A stretch of 64,000 bases of DNA, taken from the NCBI RefSeq assembly GCF_001748085.1, contig NZ_BBZK01000004.1:434001-498000 (forward strand), read 5' to 3'. Below, piece by piece: positions 1-8,702 of the stretch; the first letter of the stretch is position 1; every line of letters starts with the position of its first letter. The DNA comes from Streptomyces sp. TP-A0874. Its GTDB lineage: Bacteria > Actinomycetota > Actinomycetes > Streptomycetales > Streptomycetaceae. The translations under genes and the position numbers were made by a program. Below the pieces are notes generated by a model. That model did not search any database, was not told the origin of the DNA, and saw only the letters and a list, made by a program, of their open reading frames with translations.

Positions 1-1155
1 GAGCTCTGCCCGCGTCAGGAGGAGTTCGCCGATGCCTTGTGGAAGATCGGCCACCGCTGGTTCGCCCCGCTGAGCAGCGGGCTGATCGCCGTCCTGCACG
101 GTCGCGGCGCCACCGCGCTGGGCATTCTCGACCCGGAGACCGGGGACCTGCACGACGTACCCGGCCGCTGGACGGAGTGGGCCCCGGCGCTCGCGACCCT
201 GGACACCCGGGTGGTCGGCATCGCCGCGAGCCCGCACAGCGGCTACGAGGTGGTGGAGTTGGACACCGCCACCGGCCACCCGCGGGTGATCGGTGCCGGA
301 CACCGCGACCTCGTGGACCCGGCCTACTACCCCGAGCCGCGAGCACGCACCTTCACCGGCCCCGGCGGGCGGGAGGTGCACACGCACATCTACCCACCGC
401 GGAACCCGGAGCACCGGGCCCCCGAGGGGGAGCTGCCGCCCTACGTCGTCTGGGCGCACGGCGGCCCGACCAACCACGCGCCGATGGTGCTCGACCTGGA
501 GATCGCCTACTTCACCTCCCGGGGCATCGGGGTGGCCGAGGTCAACTACGGCGGCTCCACCGGCTTCGGGCGCGAGTACCGCGAGCGGCTGCGGGAGCAG
601 TGGGGGGTGGTGGACGTCGAGGACTGCGCGGCGGTCGCCGAGGCCCTCGCCCGGGAGGGCACCGCGGACCCGGCGCGGCTGGCCATCCGCGGCGGCAGCG
701 CCGGCGGCTGGACCACGGCCGTCTCACTCTGCACGACGGACCTGTACGCCTGCGGCACCATCATCTACCCGATCCTGGACCTCACCGACTGGGCAGAGGG
801 CGGGACCCACGACTTCGAGTCTCGCTACCTCGAGAGCCTGGTCGGCCCGTCCGCCGAGCACGCCGACCGGTACCGGGACCGTTCCCCCGTCCACCGAGCC
901 GACCGGCTCGGCGTCCCCTTCCTGCTACTCCAGGGGCTCGACGACGTGATCTGCCCGCCCGTGCAGTGCGAACGCTTCCTGGCGGAGCTGGCCGGTCGCG
1001 ACGTGCCCCACGCCTACCTCACCTTCGAGGGTGAGGGACACGGCTTCCGGAAGGCGGAGACGATGATCCGCGCGCTGGAGGCGGAGCTCTCGCTGTACGC
1101 CCAGGTCTTCGGCGTCACCGTGCCCGACGTACCGCTCCTCCGGCTCACCGAGTAG
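1..1155 (+). CDS. S9 family serine peptidase, C-terminal part (5' end outside window)
   Basis: The reading frame is open to the left edge, so only the last 384 residues are present. They cover the end of the N-terminal propeller-like region and the whole alpha/beta-hydrolase catalytic domain of a prolyl-oligopeptidase-family peptidase. The nucleophile elbow GGSAGG puts the catalytic Ser at fragment residue 233. An Asp pair (DDV) lies near 314 and the catalytic His sits in GEGHGF at 347, giving the Ser-Asp-His order of the family. HGGP near the start of the catalytic domain is the usual oxyanion-hole element. No membrane segment is visible here. The substrate is probably short peptides, which is inferred from the family only. 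The gene ends in TAG and is followed by a hairpin shared with the convergent SRPBCC gene. Confidence 0.9.
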   Translation, partial: ELCPRQEEFADALWKIGHRWFAPLSSGLIAVLHGRGATALGILDPETGDLHDVPGRWTEWAPALATLDTRVVGIAASPHSGYEVVELDTATGHPRVIGAGHRDLVDPAYYPEPRARTFTGPGGREVHTHIYPPRNPEHRAPEGELPPYVVWAHGGPTNHAPMVLDLEIAYFTSRGIGVAEVNYGGSTGFGREYRERLREQWGVVDVEDCAAVAEALAREGTADPARLAIRGGSAGGWTTAVSLCTTDLYACGTIIYPILDLTDWAEGGTHDFESRYLESLVGPSAEHADRYRDRSPVHRADRLGVPFLLLQGLDDVICPPVQCERFLAELAGRDVPHAYLTFEGEGHGFRKAETMIRALEAELSLYAQVFGVTVPDVPLLRLTE

Positions 1156-1204
1156 CCCGAGGCCTCTGGCGAAGCCACCGGGCCGCCAGCCCCGGCGGAG
1201 ACGT

Positions 1205-1235
1205 GCGCCCCCGGACCGAATCGGTCCGGGGGCGC
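1205..1235. terminator. Hairpin terminator between convergent genes
   Basis: A perfect 15-bp inverted repeat (1205-1219 with 1221-1235) closes over a very small loop. It lies between the S9 peptidase stop and the SRPBCC stop and could serve both strands. There is no clear U-tract, as is common in high-GC actinobacteria. Confidence 0.7.
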
Positions 1236-1304
1236 GTGCCGTTCCGGAGCGCCCCTCCGCGCTTCGACCCGTGGCTTCCGAACCGCTGCTTCTTCCCAGC
1301 GCCG

Positions 1305-1748
1305 CTACTTCTGGACCTCGTCGGCGAGCTTGGCGAGCACCTGGTCGTGGATCCGGGCGAGGCCCTTGGGCGCGAAGGTCCTCTCGAAGAAGCCACCGAC
1401 ACCCCCGGCACCCTGCCAGACGCTGGTGACCACGACCTTGGCGGATCCCTCCCCCGCCGGGGTGACCGTCCAGGTGGTGACCATGCTGGAGTTCCGGTCG
1501 CGCTCCACGAGTTCGCCGGCGGTCGGCTCGGTCACCTCCAGCAGGCAGTCCCGCACCCGCTTGCTGGTGGCCTGGAGCTTCCAGTGGACGAGAGTGCCCT
1601 CCCCGTCGCCGCCCTCACGCACCTCGTACTCGCTGTACTGCTCGGGCAGCAGCCGGGGGCGGACGCCGGCGTAGTCGGCGAGCGCGTCGAACACGTCCTC
1701 GGGGTTCGCCTTGACGATCCGCTCCGTGGTGCTTTCGACCTGCGCCAT
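1305..1748 (-). CDS. SRPBCC family (polyketide cyclase/START-like) protein
   Basis: A 147-residue protein with the helix-grip pattern of the SRPBCC fold: a short N-terminal strand, a helix after 'NPEDVFDALADY', then a run of beta strands and a long C-terminal helix. Such proteins bind hydrophobic ligands in a cavity, and some act as cyclases or aromatases. Nothing here identifies the ligand. I chose the ATG at 1748, not upstream codons, because GGGAGGAA lies at the right distance before it and family homology begins there. It is convergent with the S9 peptidase and shares its terminator. No pathway partner is adjacent. Confidence 0.8.
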   Translation of the reverse strand: MAQVESTTERIVKANPEDVFDALADYAGVRPRLLPEQYSEYEVREGGDGEGTLVHWKLQATSKRVRDCLLEVTEPTAGELVERDRNSSMVTTWTVTPAGEGSAKVVVTSVWQGAGGVGGFFERTFAPKGLARIHDQVLAKLADEVQK

Positions 1749-1934
1749 CGGTGATTCCTCCCATGCTTCGGCCGCCCCAACCCCACTGTCGGGCGCGCGA
1801 GTCCAGCCAACCACCGGCCATCACCACGCCCAAATCGACACGGCTCACCGGACGGGGCTAAGCGGACGGAGCGGCACCCCGATGGCCAAATTCGAAACTG
1901 TGTTCTAACGTGAGGGTGGCAGGAAGGAGTCACC

Positions 1935-2963
1935 ATGCGCTGGGACGGCCTGAGCGAACGCGCGGACACCACGCACCCCGGGCTCTTCGGCACGGACGCG
2001 ATCAGCCGCACCTTCGACACCCCGGAGTTCCGCGGGATCACCTTCCACGAGGTCCGGGCCCGCTCCATCGTCAACCGGGTCCCGGGCGCCTCCCGGATGC
2101 CGTTCGAGTGGACGGTCAACCCCTACCGGGGCTGTTCGCACGCGTGCGTCTACTGCTTCGCCCGGAAGACCCACAGCTATCTCGACCTCGACACCGGCCT
2201 GGGCTTCGACTCGCAGATCGTCGTCAAGGTGAACGCCCCCGAACTGCTCCGCCGGCGACTCGCCTCACCGGGGTGGCGGGGCGAGCACATCGCGATGGGC
2301 ACCAACGTCGACTGCTACCAGCGGGCCGAAGGCCGCTACCGGCTGATGCCGGGCATCCTGGAGGCGCTGCGCGACTACGCCAACCCCTTCTCCATCCTCA
2401 CCAAGGGCACCCTGATCCTGCGGGACCTGGAGTTGCTGCGGCAGGCCGCCTCGGTGACCGACGTCGGCGTCTGCGTCTCCGTGGGCTCCGTCGACCGCAC
2501 TCTGTGGCGCACCGTCGAACCGGGCACCCCCTCCCCCGAGCGCCGTCTGGACGTCTGCCGGACCCTGGGCGAGAACGGTCTGCCGTGCGCGGTGCTGATG
2601 GCCCCGGTCATCCCGTTCCTCGGGGACTCCCCGGAGCAACTGCGCGAGACCGTGCGCGCGGTCGCCGCCGCAGGAGCGACCACGGTCACCCCGCTCGCGC
2701 TCCATCTGCGGCCCGGCGCCCGCGAGTGGTTCATGAGCTGGCTCGCCGAACACCACCCGCGGCTGGTCCGCCGCTACGAGACCATGTACGCGCAGGGCTC
2801 CTACGCCCCCAGGTGGTACCAGCGGCAGATCACCCGGCAGGTGCACGAACTGGCCGCCGAGTACGGCATCGGCCCCGCCCGCCCGGGAGCGGCGCGGCGC
2901 GTCCCGGAGCGGAAGGGCGGCGCCCCCGAGCCCTCCGGTCCCGTCCAGCTGACCCTGCTGTGA
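1935..2963 (+). CDS. Rv2578c-family radical SAM protein
   Basis: A 342-residue radical SAM protein. The [4Fe-4S]/SAM motif CSHACVYC places the three cluster ligands at C67, C71 and C74 (CxxxCxxC). The surrounding sequence, starting with a variable 40-residue lead and 'WTVNPYRGC', is that of the Rv2578c group, which is related to spore photoproduct lyase and common in actinobacteria. The reaction is not known; in this organism it may act on DNA damage or another macromolecule, which is inference. AGGAAGGAG lies 4-5 nt before the ATG. The recombinase island begins immediately downstream, so this gene marks its left border. Confidence 0.88.
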   Translation: MRWDGLSERADTTHPGLFGTDAISRTFDTPEFRGITFHEVRARSIVNRVPGASRMPFEWTVNPYRGCSHACVYCFARKTHSYLDLDTGLGFDSQIVVKVNAPELLRRRLASPGWRGEHIAMGTNVDCYQRAEGRYRLMPGILEALRDYANPFSILTKGTLILRDLELLRQAASVTDVGVCVSVGSVDRTLWRTVEPGTPSPERRLDVCRTLGENGLPCAVLMAPVIPFLGDSPEQLRETVRAVAAAGATTVTPLALHLRPGAREWFMSWLAEHHPRLVRRYETMYAQGSYAPRWYQRQITRQVHELAAEYGIGPARPGAARRVPERKGGAPEPSGPVQLTLL

Positions 2964-2997
2964 CGCACCGGAGGTGACGTGTCCGAAACGGGCCATA

Positions 2998-3012
2998 TTG
3001 CATCCGATGCAA
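2998..3012. repeat. Palindrome upstream of the recombinase gene
   Basis: TTGCATC-C-GATGCAA is a perfect 7-bp inverted repeat around one base. It lies 35 bp after the radical SAM stop and about 125 bp before the recombinase start. It could be a recombinase or HTH-protein binding site, or part of the left end of the island. No copy was recognised at the right side. Confidence 0.45.
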
Positions 3013-3119
3013 CATACGACATCGACGATGAAGGGCCTGCTGCCAGCTCGAACCACACTCTACGCAGCGGCCCTTGGGTAGACGAGCGGGCTCGATCAGG
3101 CTAGAAATCAGACTCAACG

Positions 3120-3140
3120 ATGTTGCGTCATAAGCAACAT
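3120..3140. repeat. Inverted repeat overlapping the recombinase start codon
   Basis: ATGTTGC and GCAACAT form a perfect 7-bp inverted repeat with a 7-bp spacer. The right arm runs into the proposed ATG of the recombinase at 3139. There is no ribosome binding site at this position. A site here would let a DNA-binding protein, perhaps the HTH protein of the same operon or the recombinase itself, block transcription. This is inference from position. Confidence 0.45.
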
Positions 3141-4263
3141 GAGTGATGCGACGGAGCTTCCGGGTAGCGCCCGCCTGGTCCTGGCTCAGGGGGTTGTCCA
3201 CCTCGATCCCGAGCCCGCCGTGTTCGACGCGATGCTGGAGGGCTGGGCACGGCAACAACGCTCGCGGTTCCTCAACTTCGACGCCACGATCAAGCCGCGC
3301 CTTTCACTGCTGAAGCGCTTCGCCGAGTTCTCCAACCAGTACCCCTGGCAATGGCAGGCAGTCGAGGTCGAAGCCTTCCTGGATCACCTGCGCGCCCGAC
3401 GGCCGACGTTCGCGGTGTCGACGGCACGCAACTACCAGAACGCCCTGCGGATGTTCTGCGACTACGTCACCGACGAGCGCTACGACTGGCCGAAGGTCTG
3501 TTACGACCGCTTCGGTCAGCAGCCCACCCAGATCCTGCATGAGTGGAACACGATCACTCACACCAGCGAGTACGAGGGCGGCCCGGGGCGACGGCCGCTG
3601 ACGTACGACGAAGTCCAGCAACTCTTCGATGCTGCCGACGACAGGATCGACAAGATCCGCAAGCGCGGACGTAAGGGATCCCTCGCCGCCCTGCGCGACG
3701 CGATGGTCCTGAAGACCGTCTACGCGTACGGGCTTCGCCGGCAGGAAACCTGCGGCCTCGACCTTGCCGACATGCGTCGAAACGCCGAAGTGCCGTCCTA
3801 CGGCCGCTTCGGCGGAATATTCGTGCGCTACGGCAAGGCGTCCAAAGGAGGCCCGCCCAAGCGGCGTCTGGTGCTGACCGTGCCCGAGATGGACTGGTGC
3901 GTCGATGTCCTAGAGCAGTACTGGCAGGAAGTACGACCAGCGTTCTCACCGGGCCGCCACCCCGCCCTGTGGGGCACCGAACGGCGGGGACGCATGTCCC
4001 TCAGACGTCTCAACGACGCCTTCAACAACGCCCGACAGGACGCCGACCTCCCGAAAGAACTCGACCTTCACTCGCTGCGGCACAGCTACGTGACGCACCT
4101 GATCGAGTTCGGCTATCCCGAGAGATTCGTCCAGGATCAGGTAGGTCACGTCTACGCCAGCACCACGGCCATCTACACCGGCGTGTCGGACGACTACGGC
4201 AACCGGCTCCTGGAGCGCTCGCTCAGGGATCGCCACAGCGACCTGTGGGAGGAACCCGCATGA
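3139..4263 (+). CDS. Tyrosine recombinase (phage-integrase family) of a three-gene recombinase module
   Basis: A 374-residue site-specific recombinase. The N-terminal half (about 20-125) looks like a SAM-like core-binding domain ('STARNYQNALRMFCDYV'). The C-terminal half carries the catalytic set: R200 in 'YGLRRQE', a Lys-rich strand near 237, H311 and R314 in HSLRH, H337 in 'VGHVYAS' and the nucleophile Y346 in 'TAIYT'. All are present, so the enzyme looks active. The stop overlaps the start of the next gene as ATGA, implying a coupled operon. Base composition is less GC-rich than the flanks, with more A/T third positions, which fits horizontal transfer. No ribosome binding site precedes the ATG, so an internal start is possible. 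Confidence 0.88.
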   Translation: MSDATELPGSARLVLAQGVVHLDPEPAVFDAMLEGWARQQRSRFLNFDATIKPRLSLLKRFAEFSNQYPWQWQAVEVEAFLDHLRARRPTFAVSTARNYQNALRMFCDYVTDERYDWPKVCYDRFGQQPTQILHEWNTITHTSEYEGGPGRRPLTYDEVQQLFDAADDRIDKIRKRGRKGSLAALRDAMVLKTVYAYGLRRQETCGLDLADMRRNAEVPSYGRFGGIFVRYGKASKGGPPKRRLVLTVPEMDWCVDVLEQYWQEVRPAFSPGRHPALWGTERRGRMSLRRLNDAFNNARQDADLPKELDLHSLRHSYVTHLIEFGYPERFVQDQVGHVYASTTAIYTGVSDDYGNRLLERSLRDRHSDLWEEPA

Positions 4264-4583
4264 TCCGCAAGATGGGCATCACCTGGCACCTGCGCCTCCG
4301 CATGGCCGAGAAGGGCATGTTCCAGACCACGGCCCTGCAGCCCCTGCTCGCCGAGCGCGGTATTCACCTCTCGCGTGAGCAGGTCTTCCGCCTGGTCACT
4401 GGGACGCCTCAGCGACTCTCCACCGACACCCTCGCAGCTCTCTGCGACATCCTGGAATGCCAGCCCAACGACTTGATCGAGGTCAAGGCGGTCAACGCTG
4501 AGGTCCGCAAAGCAGCAGGTGAGACCAGCACCTCGCAGCCGCGTCCGCGCAGAACGACCGTCCGGCGGCCCGATCAGACGTGA
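4260..4583 (+). CDS. Small XRE/Cro-type helix-turn-helix protein
   Basis: A 107-residue protein. Residues 1-75 form a Cro/CI-like HTH domain ('LRLRMAEKGMFQTTALQPLL ... SREQVFRLVTG ... LAALCDILECQPNDLI'), followed by a basic, Pro/Arg-rich tail. It starts within the stop of the recombinase (ATGA), and its own stop overlaps a GTG start of the third gene (GTGA). All three genes are therefore translationally coupled in the original design. It probably represses the module or acts as a recombination directionality factor; neither is shown by the sequence. Nearby palindromes at 2998 and 3120 are candidate targets. Confidence 0.8.
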   Translation: MIRKMGITWHLRLRMAEKGMFQTTALQPLLAERGIHLSREQVFRLVTGTPQRLSTDTLAALCDILECQPNDLIEVKAVNAEVRKAAGETSTSQPRPRRTTVRRPDQT

Positions 4584-6404
4584 AACCGCCGACCAAAACG
4601 GCCGCCGCCCTGAGCCGCATCCGACAGCACCCCTGACAGCAGCCCCCGAACTGGCCGACGACTCGCTCCACCAGATACTTGAAGACGCAGTGGTGCGCGG
4701 CAGTGCCGCTCTCCTCCTCGACGAGCATCTCCGTCAGCACCCCACGGCCCTCGCGGCGCCCGGAGGCCGGATGCCCGGTGTCCTGGTGCCGCTTGCCGAC
4801 ACATTGATCAGCCACGGCGTCCAGGGCGTCGTTGCCCCCACCTGCAGCTTGTGCGGCCGGGCCTCACGTCCCCTTGATCACAAACTTGAAGAGGGCAACG
4901 TCTGCAGCGGCTGCTATGCCCGAGCGAAGGCACCGCGCGCCGAGTGCTCGCAGTGCGGCCGCACGCGGCCGTGTCCGAGGTCGTCTACGGACGCTCCGAT
5001 CTGCGGACCGTGTCTTCCGAGACAACCGCACCCCTGCGCTCTTTGCAAGCGGGTCCTCCCGGTCCAGGCGCAGTGGCCACTGGGCCCCGTCTGCAACACC
5101 TGTTACACCCGGGTACGCCGCACGCCGAGTGCTTGCTCCAGTTGCGCCGCCGTACGGCCCCTCATCGGCCGTAGTCCTGATGGAGTGACGATCTGCGGGT
5201 CGTGCGCTGGCACTGATCTCACCTACAGCTGCCGGGGATGCGGCACCAGCGGCCTGTTCTCCCGGCGGGGCTACTGCACCCGTTGCGTCCTAGACCAGCG
5301 GTTGAACGAACTCCTCAGCACGTCCCCGAAGGGGATCGCCCCGCAGGTCCGAGCTGTTCACACAGTCCTCCACGGGGCCGACCGCCCCATCCGGATCCTT
5401 CACTGGCTCAACCACCAGGGGGTCCCCGAACTTCTGACCCGCCTCGCGCGACCTGGTGCCGAGCTCCGGCATCACGACCTCGATGAACTGCCCGACACTC
5501 CGACCACCTCCTATGCCAGAGACGTTCTGTCGACCGCAGGGGTGCTGCCACAACGAAACGAGGCGGTCGAGCGCCTGCCTCGCTGGGCAGACTCCTTTCC
5601 CGGGAGGTACCCGCTCATCACCGCCAGATAGTGAGCCCCTTCGCCCACTGGCACCTGATCCACCGCCACCGGCGCATGGCACGCGGACATGCCGGCCAGG
5701 CCGTCAGGGACAGTCACCGGCGCTCGCAGATCAGACGCGCGCTGGAGTTGCTGACCTGGCTCGACGAACAAGGCATCGCGCTGCCGGATCTCAAGCAGAC
5801 GCACCTCGAACAATGGCTGGTCAGCGGCCCTCCGAACCGCAGGGACGTCAGGTTTTCGTCCTATGGACCAACGAGCGCGGTCTCACCTCAAGCCTCGAAG
5901 TGCCGACTCGGTCCCCCGAAGACCCGGCAACCTTCATCGAGGACGACGACCGCGTCGAACAGCTCAGGCGCTGCGTGAACGACGCCACGCTCCCCCTCGA
6001 CGTCCGTGTTATCGGCAGCCTTGTCCTGCTCATGGGGCTGCGGGTCACACGCATTCTTGAACTGACCATCGAGGACGTCGTCGTTCAGGACTCGGCTGTC
6101 CAACTGAAACTCGATGGAGGCTCCCTGAAGCTGCCTGCACGGCTGGCTCACCTAGTCCGGCAGCAGCTCCATCAAGCCGAGGACGCCTGGGAAGCCAACC
6201 GTGCTGCCAGCACAATTCCGTGGTTGCCTCGGGCTGGGCGGCCTTGCCGGCCGCAACACTGCCCGCCTTGCGCTGGCAGCCGACGTTCCTGCCTCAATCC
6301 TCGCCGCTCTCACCGGGACCAGCATCGACAACGCAACGGACTGGACGAACTTCGTCAAACGCGACTGGACCGGCTACATCAGCAGCCGGCGAAGTGACAG
6401 CTAA
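4580..6404 (+). pseudogene. Broken zinc-ribbon / recombinase-like third gene of the module
   Basis: One ancestral protein of about 605 residues can be read only by changing frame four times. It opens at a GTG overlapping the HTH stop ('KPPTKTAAALSRIRQHP'). It shifts in the C-run near 4635, again near 5629 (TAG where 'ARYVSPF' is expected), in the T-run near 5853 ('RRDVRFFVLWTNERG'), and near 6225. Each of the first three is repaired by adding one base. The middle part holds at least four CxxC zinc-ribbon pairs (about 4850-5290). The last third resembles a degenerate tyrosine recombinase ('LLMGLRVTRILELTIEDV', then 'KRDWTGYISSRR'). The first large piece (4519/4580 to 5631) could still yield a zinc-ribbon fragment. 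Sequencing error cannot be excluded, but four errors confined to one gene is unlikely. Confidence 0.78.
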
Positions 6405-6473
6405 GAAGTCGATGTCTCTCGTTCGTGAGCACCGGCATCATGGTCGTCGGTAGGTTCATGCGCGAGAGGGCGA

Positions 6474-7052
6474 GTGCAACGAGTGTCTGGAGACGGGCAG
6501 GCGGATCTCACGGAGCTGTGGCAGCAGCGTTGGCCCAGTTGCCCGCCGGTCGGGTACAAGCTCCGGGGCCCGTATCGGGATGTCTGGGTACGTTTTCACA
6601 GCCTGCCGGAATCGAAGCGGTACGCGGAGGACGAGAGCGAGTACACCGTCGTCTTGGAGCGTTACAACACCGTCCTCGATGAGCTGTTCGCTGGAGCGGA
6701 CGTGTATGTGATCACACCGCTCTGGACGACCGAAGCGGAGGTTCCACCATCGCAGGCCATCACCGGGTATTGGCAGAGCCTGCTGGTGGAGGACGATCCT
6801 GACCCTGCGTTCCGCACGTACTGCCACCTCTTCGCCGCCCGCCGGCCCTGGCGGCGTGGCTGCATCGACGAGTTGCTCCGAGACATCGCCGACGACAAGG
6901 TGGCGGGCATCCTCATCACCGACACCCGGATGCAGCGCATCCACCACCCCTACGACGGTGGCGCCGACGTTTTCCTCGCCACGTCCGAGGAACGGGACCG
7001 GGTGCGCGATCGGCATGCCGACTGGCTTTCCCGTCACCCTTCGGGTCTCTGA
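6474..7052 (+). CDS. DUF3885-like protein
   Basis: A 192-residue protein with the pattern of DUF3885: an early 'FHSLPESKRY'-type segment, a middle region 'LDELFAGADVYVITPLW', and a C-terminal 'IHHPYDGGADVFLATSEERDRVRDRHADWL'. The family is of unknown biochemical role and is often seen near polymorphic-toxin or immunity loci, so an immunity-like function is possible but unproven. It starts at GTG 6474 after GAGAGGG; a second in-frame GTG lies at 6483. It is convergent with the YrhB-like gene, and the two 3' ends overlap by 19 bp. It sits between the broken recombinase gene and the native HEAT-repeat gene, so it is probably island cargo. Confidence 0.72.
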   Translation: MQRVSGDGQADLTELWQQRWPSCPPVGYKLRGPYRDVWVRFHSLPESKRYAEDESEYTVVLERYNTVLDELFAGADVYVITPLWTTEAEVPPSQAITGYWQSLLVEDDPDPAFRTYCHLFAARRPWRRGCIDELLRDIADDKVAGILITDTRMQRIHHPYDGGADVFLATSEERDRVRDRHADWLSRHPSGL

Positions 7053-7618
7053 CCCGCTCGGATCTCCGCCCCGCTCAGAACCGTCTCCACTGCAAGTACC
7101 GGGTTGAGAGGCTCCACGAGTTCTTTGGTGGCGACGGCCACGAGACGCGCGGGCGCATCACCATCCAGCAAGGCGCTCACATATTCGATGGCCTCCGCAG
7201 GCGAGAACATCGGCAGCCTCTGGCGCAGTGTCCGCACAGCGTGCACGCGTCCGCGCGCAGCGGCGACTTCGCACAGCGCATCGTGTAGATCATCTACTGC
7301 GGTGCGCACCGGCAGCCCACGTATCCGGGCTCGATAGTCAGCCTCCCACTCCCCGGTTACCGCGGAGACGACGCCGACCCGGTGCAGTCCCCCGTCGACA
7401 CGGTCGACCAGGTAAGGCCCGTTACCGGCCAGCATGAACTCCGGGTTCCGGGTGCGTACGAACTCCTCGGAGGTCCAGGAGACGATCCACACCAGCTCGT
7501 GCTCCTCGACGTCGACCACAGCCATCCGCATCGCGTCCACACCCGCAGCCCGCCACTGCTGATAGTCGCGCTCCAGCTGGTCCTCGACAGCCTGAACGGC
7601 GGCCTCTCGCTCGATCAC
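7034..7618 (-). CDS. YrhB / immunity protein 35-like protein
   Basis: A 194-residue protein whose first 90 residues match the YrhB/Imm35 pattern: 'EREAAVQAVEDQLERDYQQW', then 'EHELVWIVSWTSEEFVRT', then 'LAGNGPYLVDRVDGGLHRVG'. The remainder is helical and resembles an extension seen in streptomycete homologues. Imm35 proteins are immunity factors of polymorphic toxin systems, but no toxin is encoded beside it. I prefer GTG 7618, where family homology starts and GGGAAG lies upstream; an alternative start is at 7666. It is convergent with the DUF3885-like gene. Confidence 0.72.
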   Translation of the reverse strand: MIEREAAVQAVEDQLERDYQQWRAAGVDAMRMAVVDVEEHELVWIVSWTSEEFVRTRNPEFMLAGNGPYLVDRVDGGLHRVGVVSAVTGEWEADYRARIRGLPVRTAVDDLHDALCEVAAARGRVHAVRTLRQRLPMFSPAEAIEYVSALLDGDAPARLVAVATKELVEPLNPVLAVETVLSGAEIRAGQRPEG

Positions 7619-7828
7619 GCATGCAGCTTCCCGCACCGGCCCCTCTCTCGACCAGCGAATTTGCACGGGCCAGGGGCACGTACGAGGCGTCTGACGAACC
7701 TTCTTGGCCAGGAATACGACAGCAACGGGACAAGTGCTCTGCGCCAGTAGCCGGCCCCCGCCCCGGCGTGCGGGGCCGCTGCCGCAGCGCAGCCGGACGC
7801 CGGGGCCTCTCCGCGCCTCGGAACGCCG

Positions 7829-8470
7829 TCAACTGCGCGGCGGCCGCTCCCGCTCCAGCCGGGCCAGCGCGGCCGCGGCGGGGGCGGCGAGCCAGGGCCT
7901 TTCGCGCGCCAGGGCCAGCACCGCCACCGCCCGCCGGTCGCCCAGCGTGCCCAGCCCCTCCACGCAGGCCAGGGCCACCCGCTCGTGGCCCGGCTGCGAG
8001 ACCAGCAGCCGCTCGAGGGTCTCGGTCAGCGCCGGAGCGGACTCCGGGGCGCGCAGCACGGTCAGCAGCCGGACGGCGTGCAGGGCGTAGGCGGTGCGCA
8101 GCGGGTTGGTGGCGAGCGCCGCGGCGGCTCGGGCCGTGCGGGGATCGCCGAGCCGCGCCAGCGCGTGCGCCGCGGTGGCGCAGCGGCCGGGGTCCCGGTG
8201 GTTGAGCAGCAGCACCAGGGTTTCGAAGGCACGCCGGTCACGGGCGCAGCCGAGTGCGAAGGCCGCGACCTCCCGGACCCACAGCGGCTGGCCGGCTTCG
8301 GTGAGGATCACGGCCAGTTCGGCCCGGGCCGCGGCACGGCCGGCCTCCTCGGGCGCGGACGCGGTGGCCTGGCGGGCCAGGGCGACCAGGGTGCCAAGCA
8401 CCGCTGTCTCCTCCGGCCCGCTGGGCTCGTTCCGCACACGCTCCAGCAGCCTCTGGAACTCCTCGTCCAC
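7829..8470 (-). CDS. HEAT/PBS-lyase-repeat protein
   Basis: A 213-residue, Ala/Leu/Arg-rich, all-helical protein made of about five short repeats. They include 'LWVREVAAFALGCARDRRAFETLVLLLNH', 'RCATAAHALARLGDPRTA', 'RTAYALHAVRLLTVLRAPESA' and 'RVALACVEGLGTLGDRRAVAVL'. This is a HEAT or PBS-lyase-like solenoid expected to bind another protein; the partner is unknown. GTG 8470 is preferred because GGGAGG lies eight bases before it. The gene is divergent from the TetR regulator, with a GC-rich 232-bp intergenic region between. Confidence 0.75.
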   Translation of the reverse strand: MDEEFQRLLERVRNEPSGPEETAVLGTLVALARQATASAPEEAGRAAARAELAVILTEAGQPLWVREVAAFALGCARDRRAFETLVLLLNHRDPGRCATAAHALARLGDPRTARAAAALATNPLRTAYALHAVRLLTVLRAPESAPALTETLERLLVSQPGHERVALACVEGLGTLGDRRAVAVLALARERPWLAAPAAAALARLERERPPRS

Positions 8471-8689
8471 CGCGAACACCTCCCTCACCCGGGCCTGCCG
8501 CCGTCCCGGCGGGGCCGCGAGAGGAGACTTCCCCCGAGGCCCGGGGTTATCCGGGGGGTTCCGGGGGCGGTTGTCCGCCGGCCCTCCGCTCGGCGGCCCC
8601 CGGTCCGGGCAGGAGGCGGCCGGGCCGCGGCACGGTCGCAGGCCCTGTCCACGGGCCGGTGGCCGCTCCGGGGCTGCCATGGACGCGTG

Positions 8690-8695
8690 TAACGT
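8690..8695 (+). promoter_or_regulatory. -10 element for a leaderless TetR transcript
   Basis: TAACGT lies seven bases before the ATG at 8703, and no ribosome binding site precedes that ATG. This spacing puts the transcription start on the initiation codon. No good -35 is visible. Confidence 0.4.
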
Positions 8696-8702
8696 TCCCC
8701 AC

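Noticed and set aside
4519..5631. Reading the third recombinase-module gene as an intact 370-residue protein
   Set aside because: The opening and closing parts continue in other frames with coherent protein sequence on both sides, and the GTG overlapping the HTH stop gives a better start, so a frameshifted gene fits better.
8094..8702. Long open frame extending the TetR gene 200 codons upstream
   Set aside because: It runs antisense through the HEAT-repeat gene and is low-complexity Arg/Ala/Pro; TetR homology and the promoter-like hexamer support the start at 8703.
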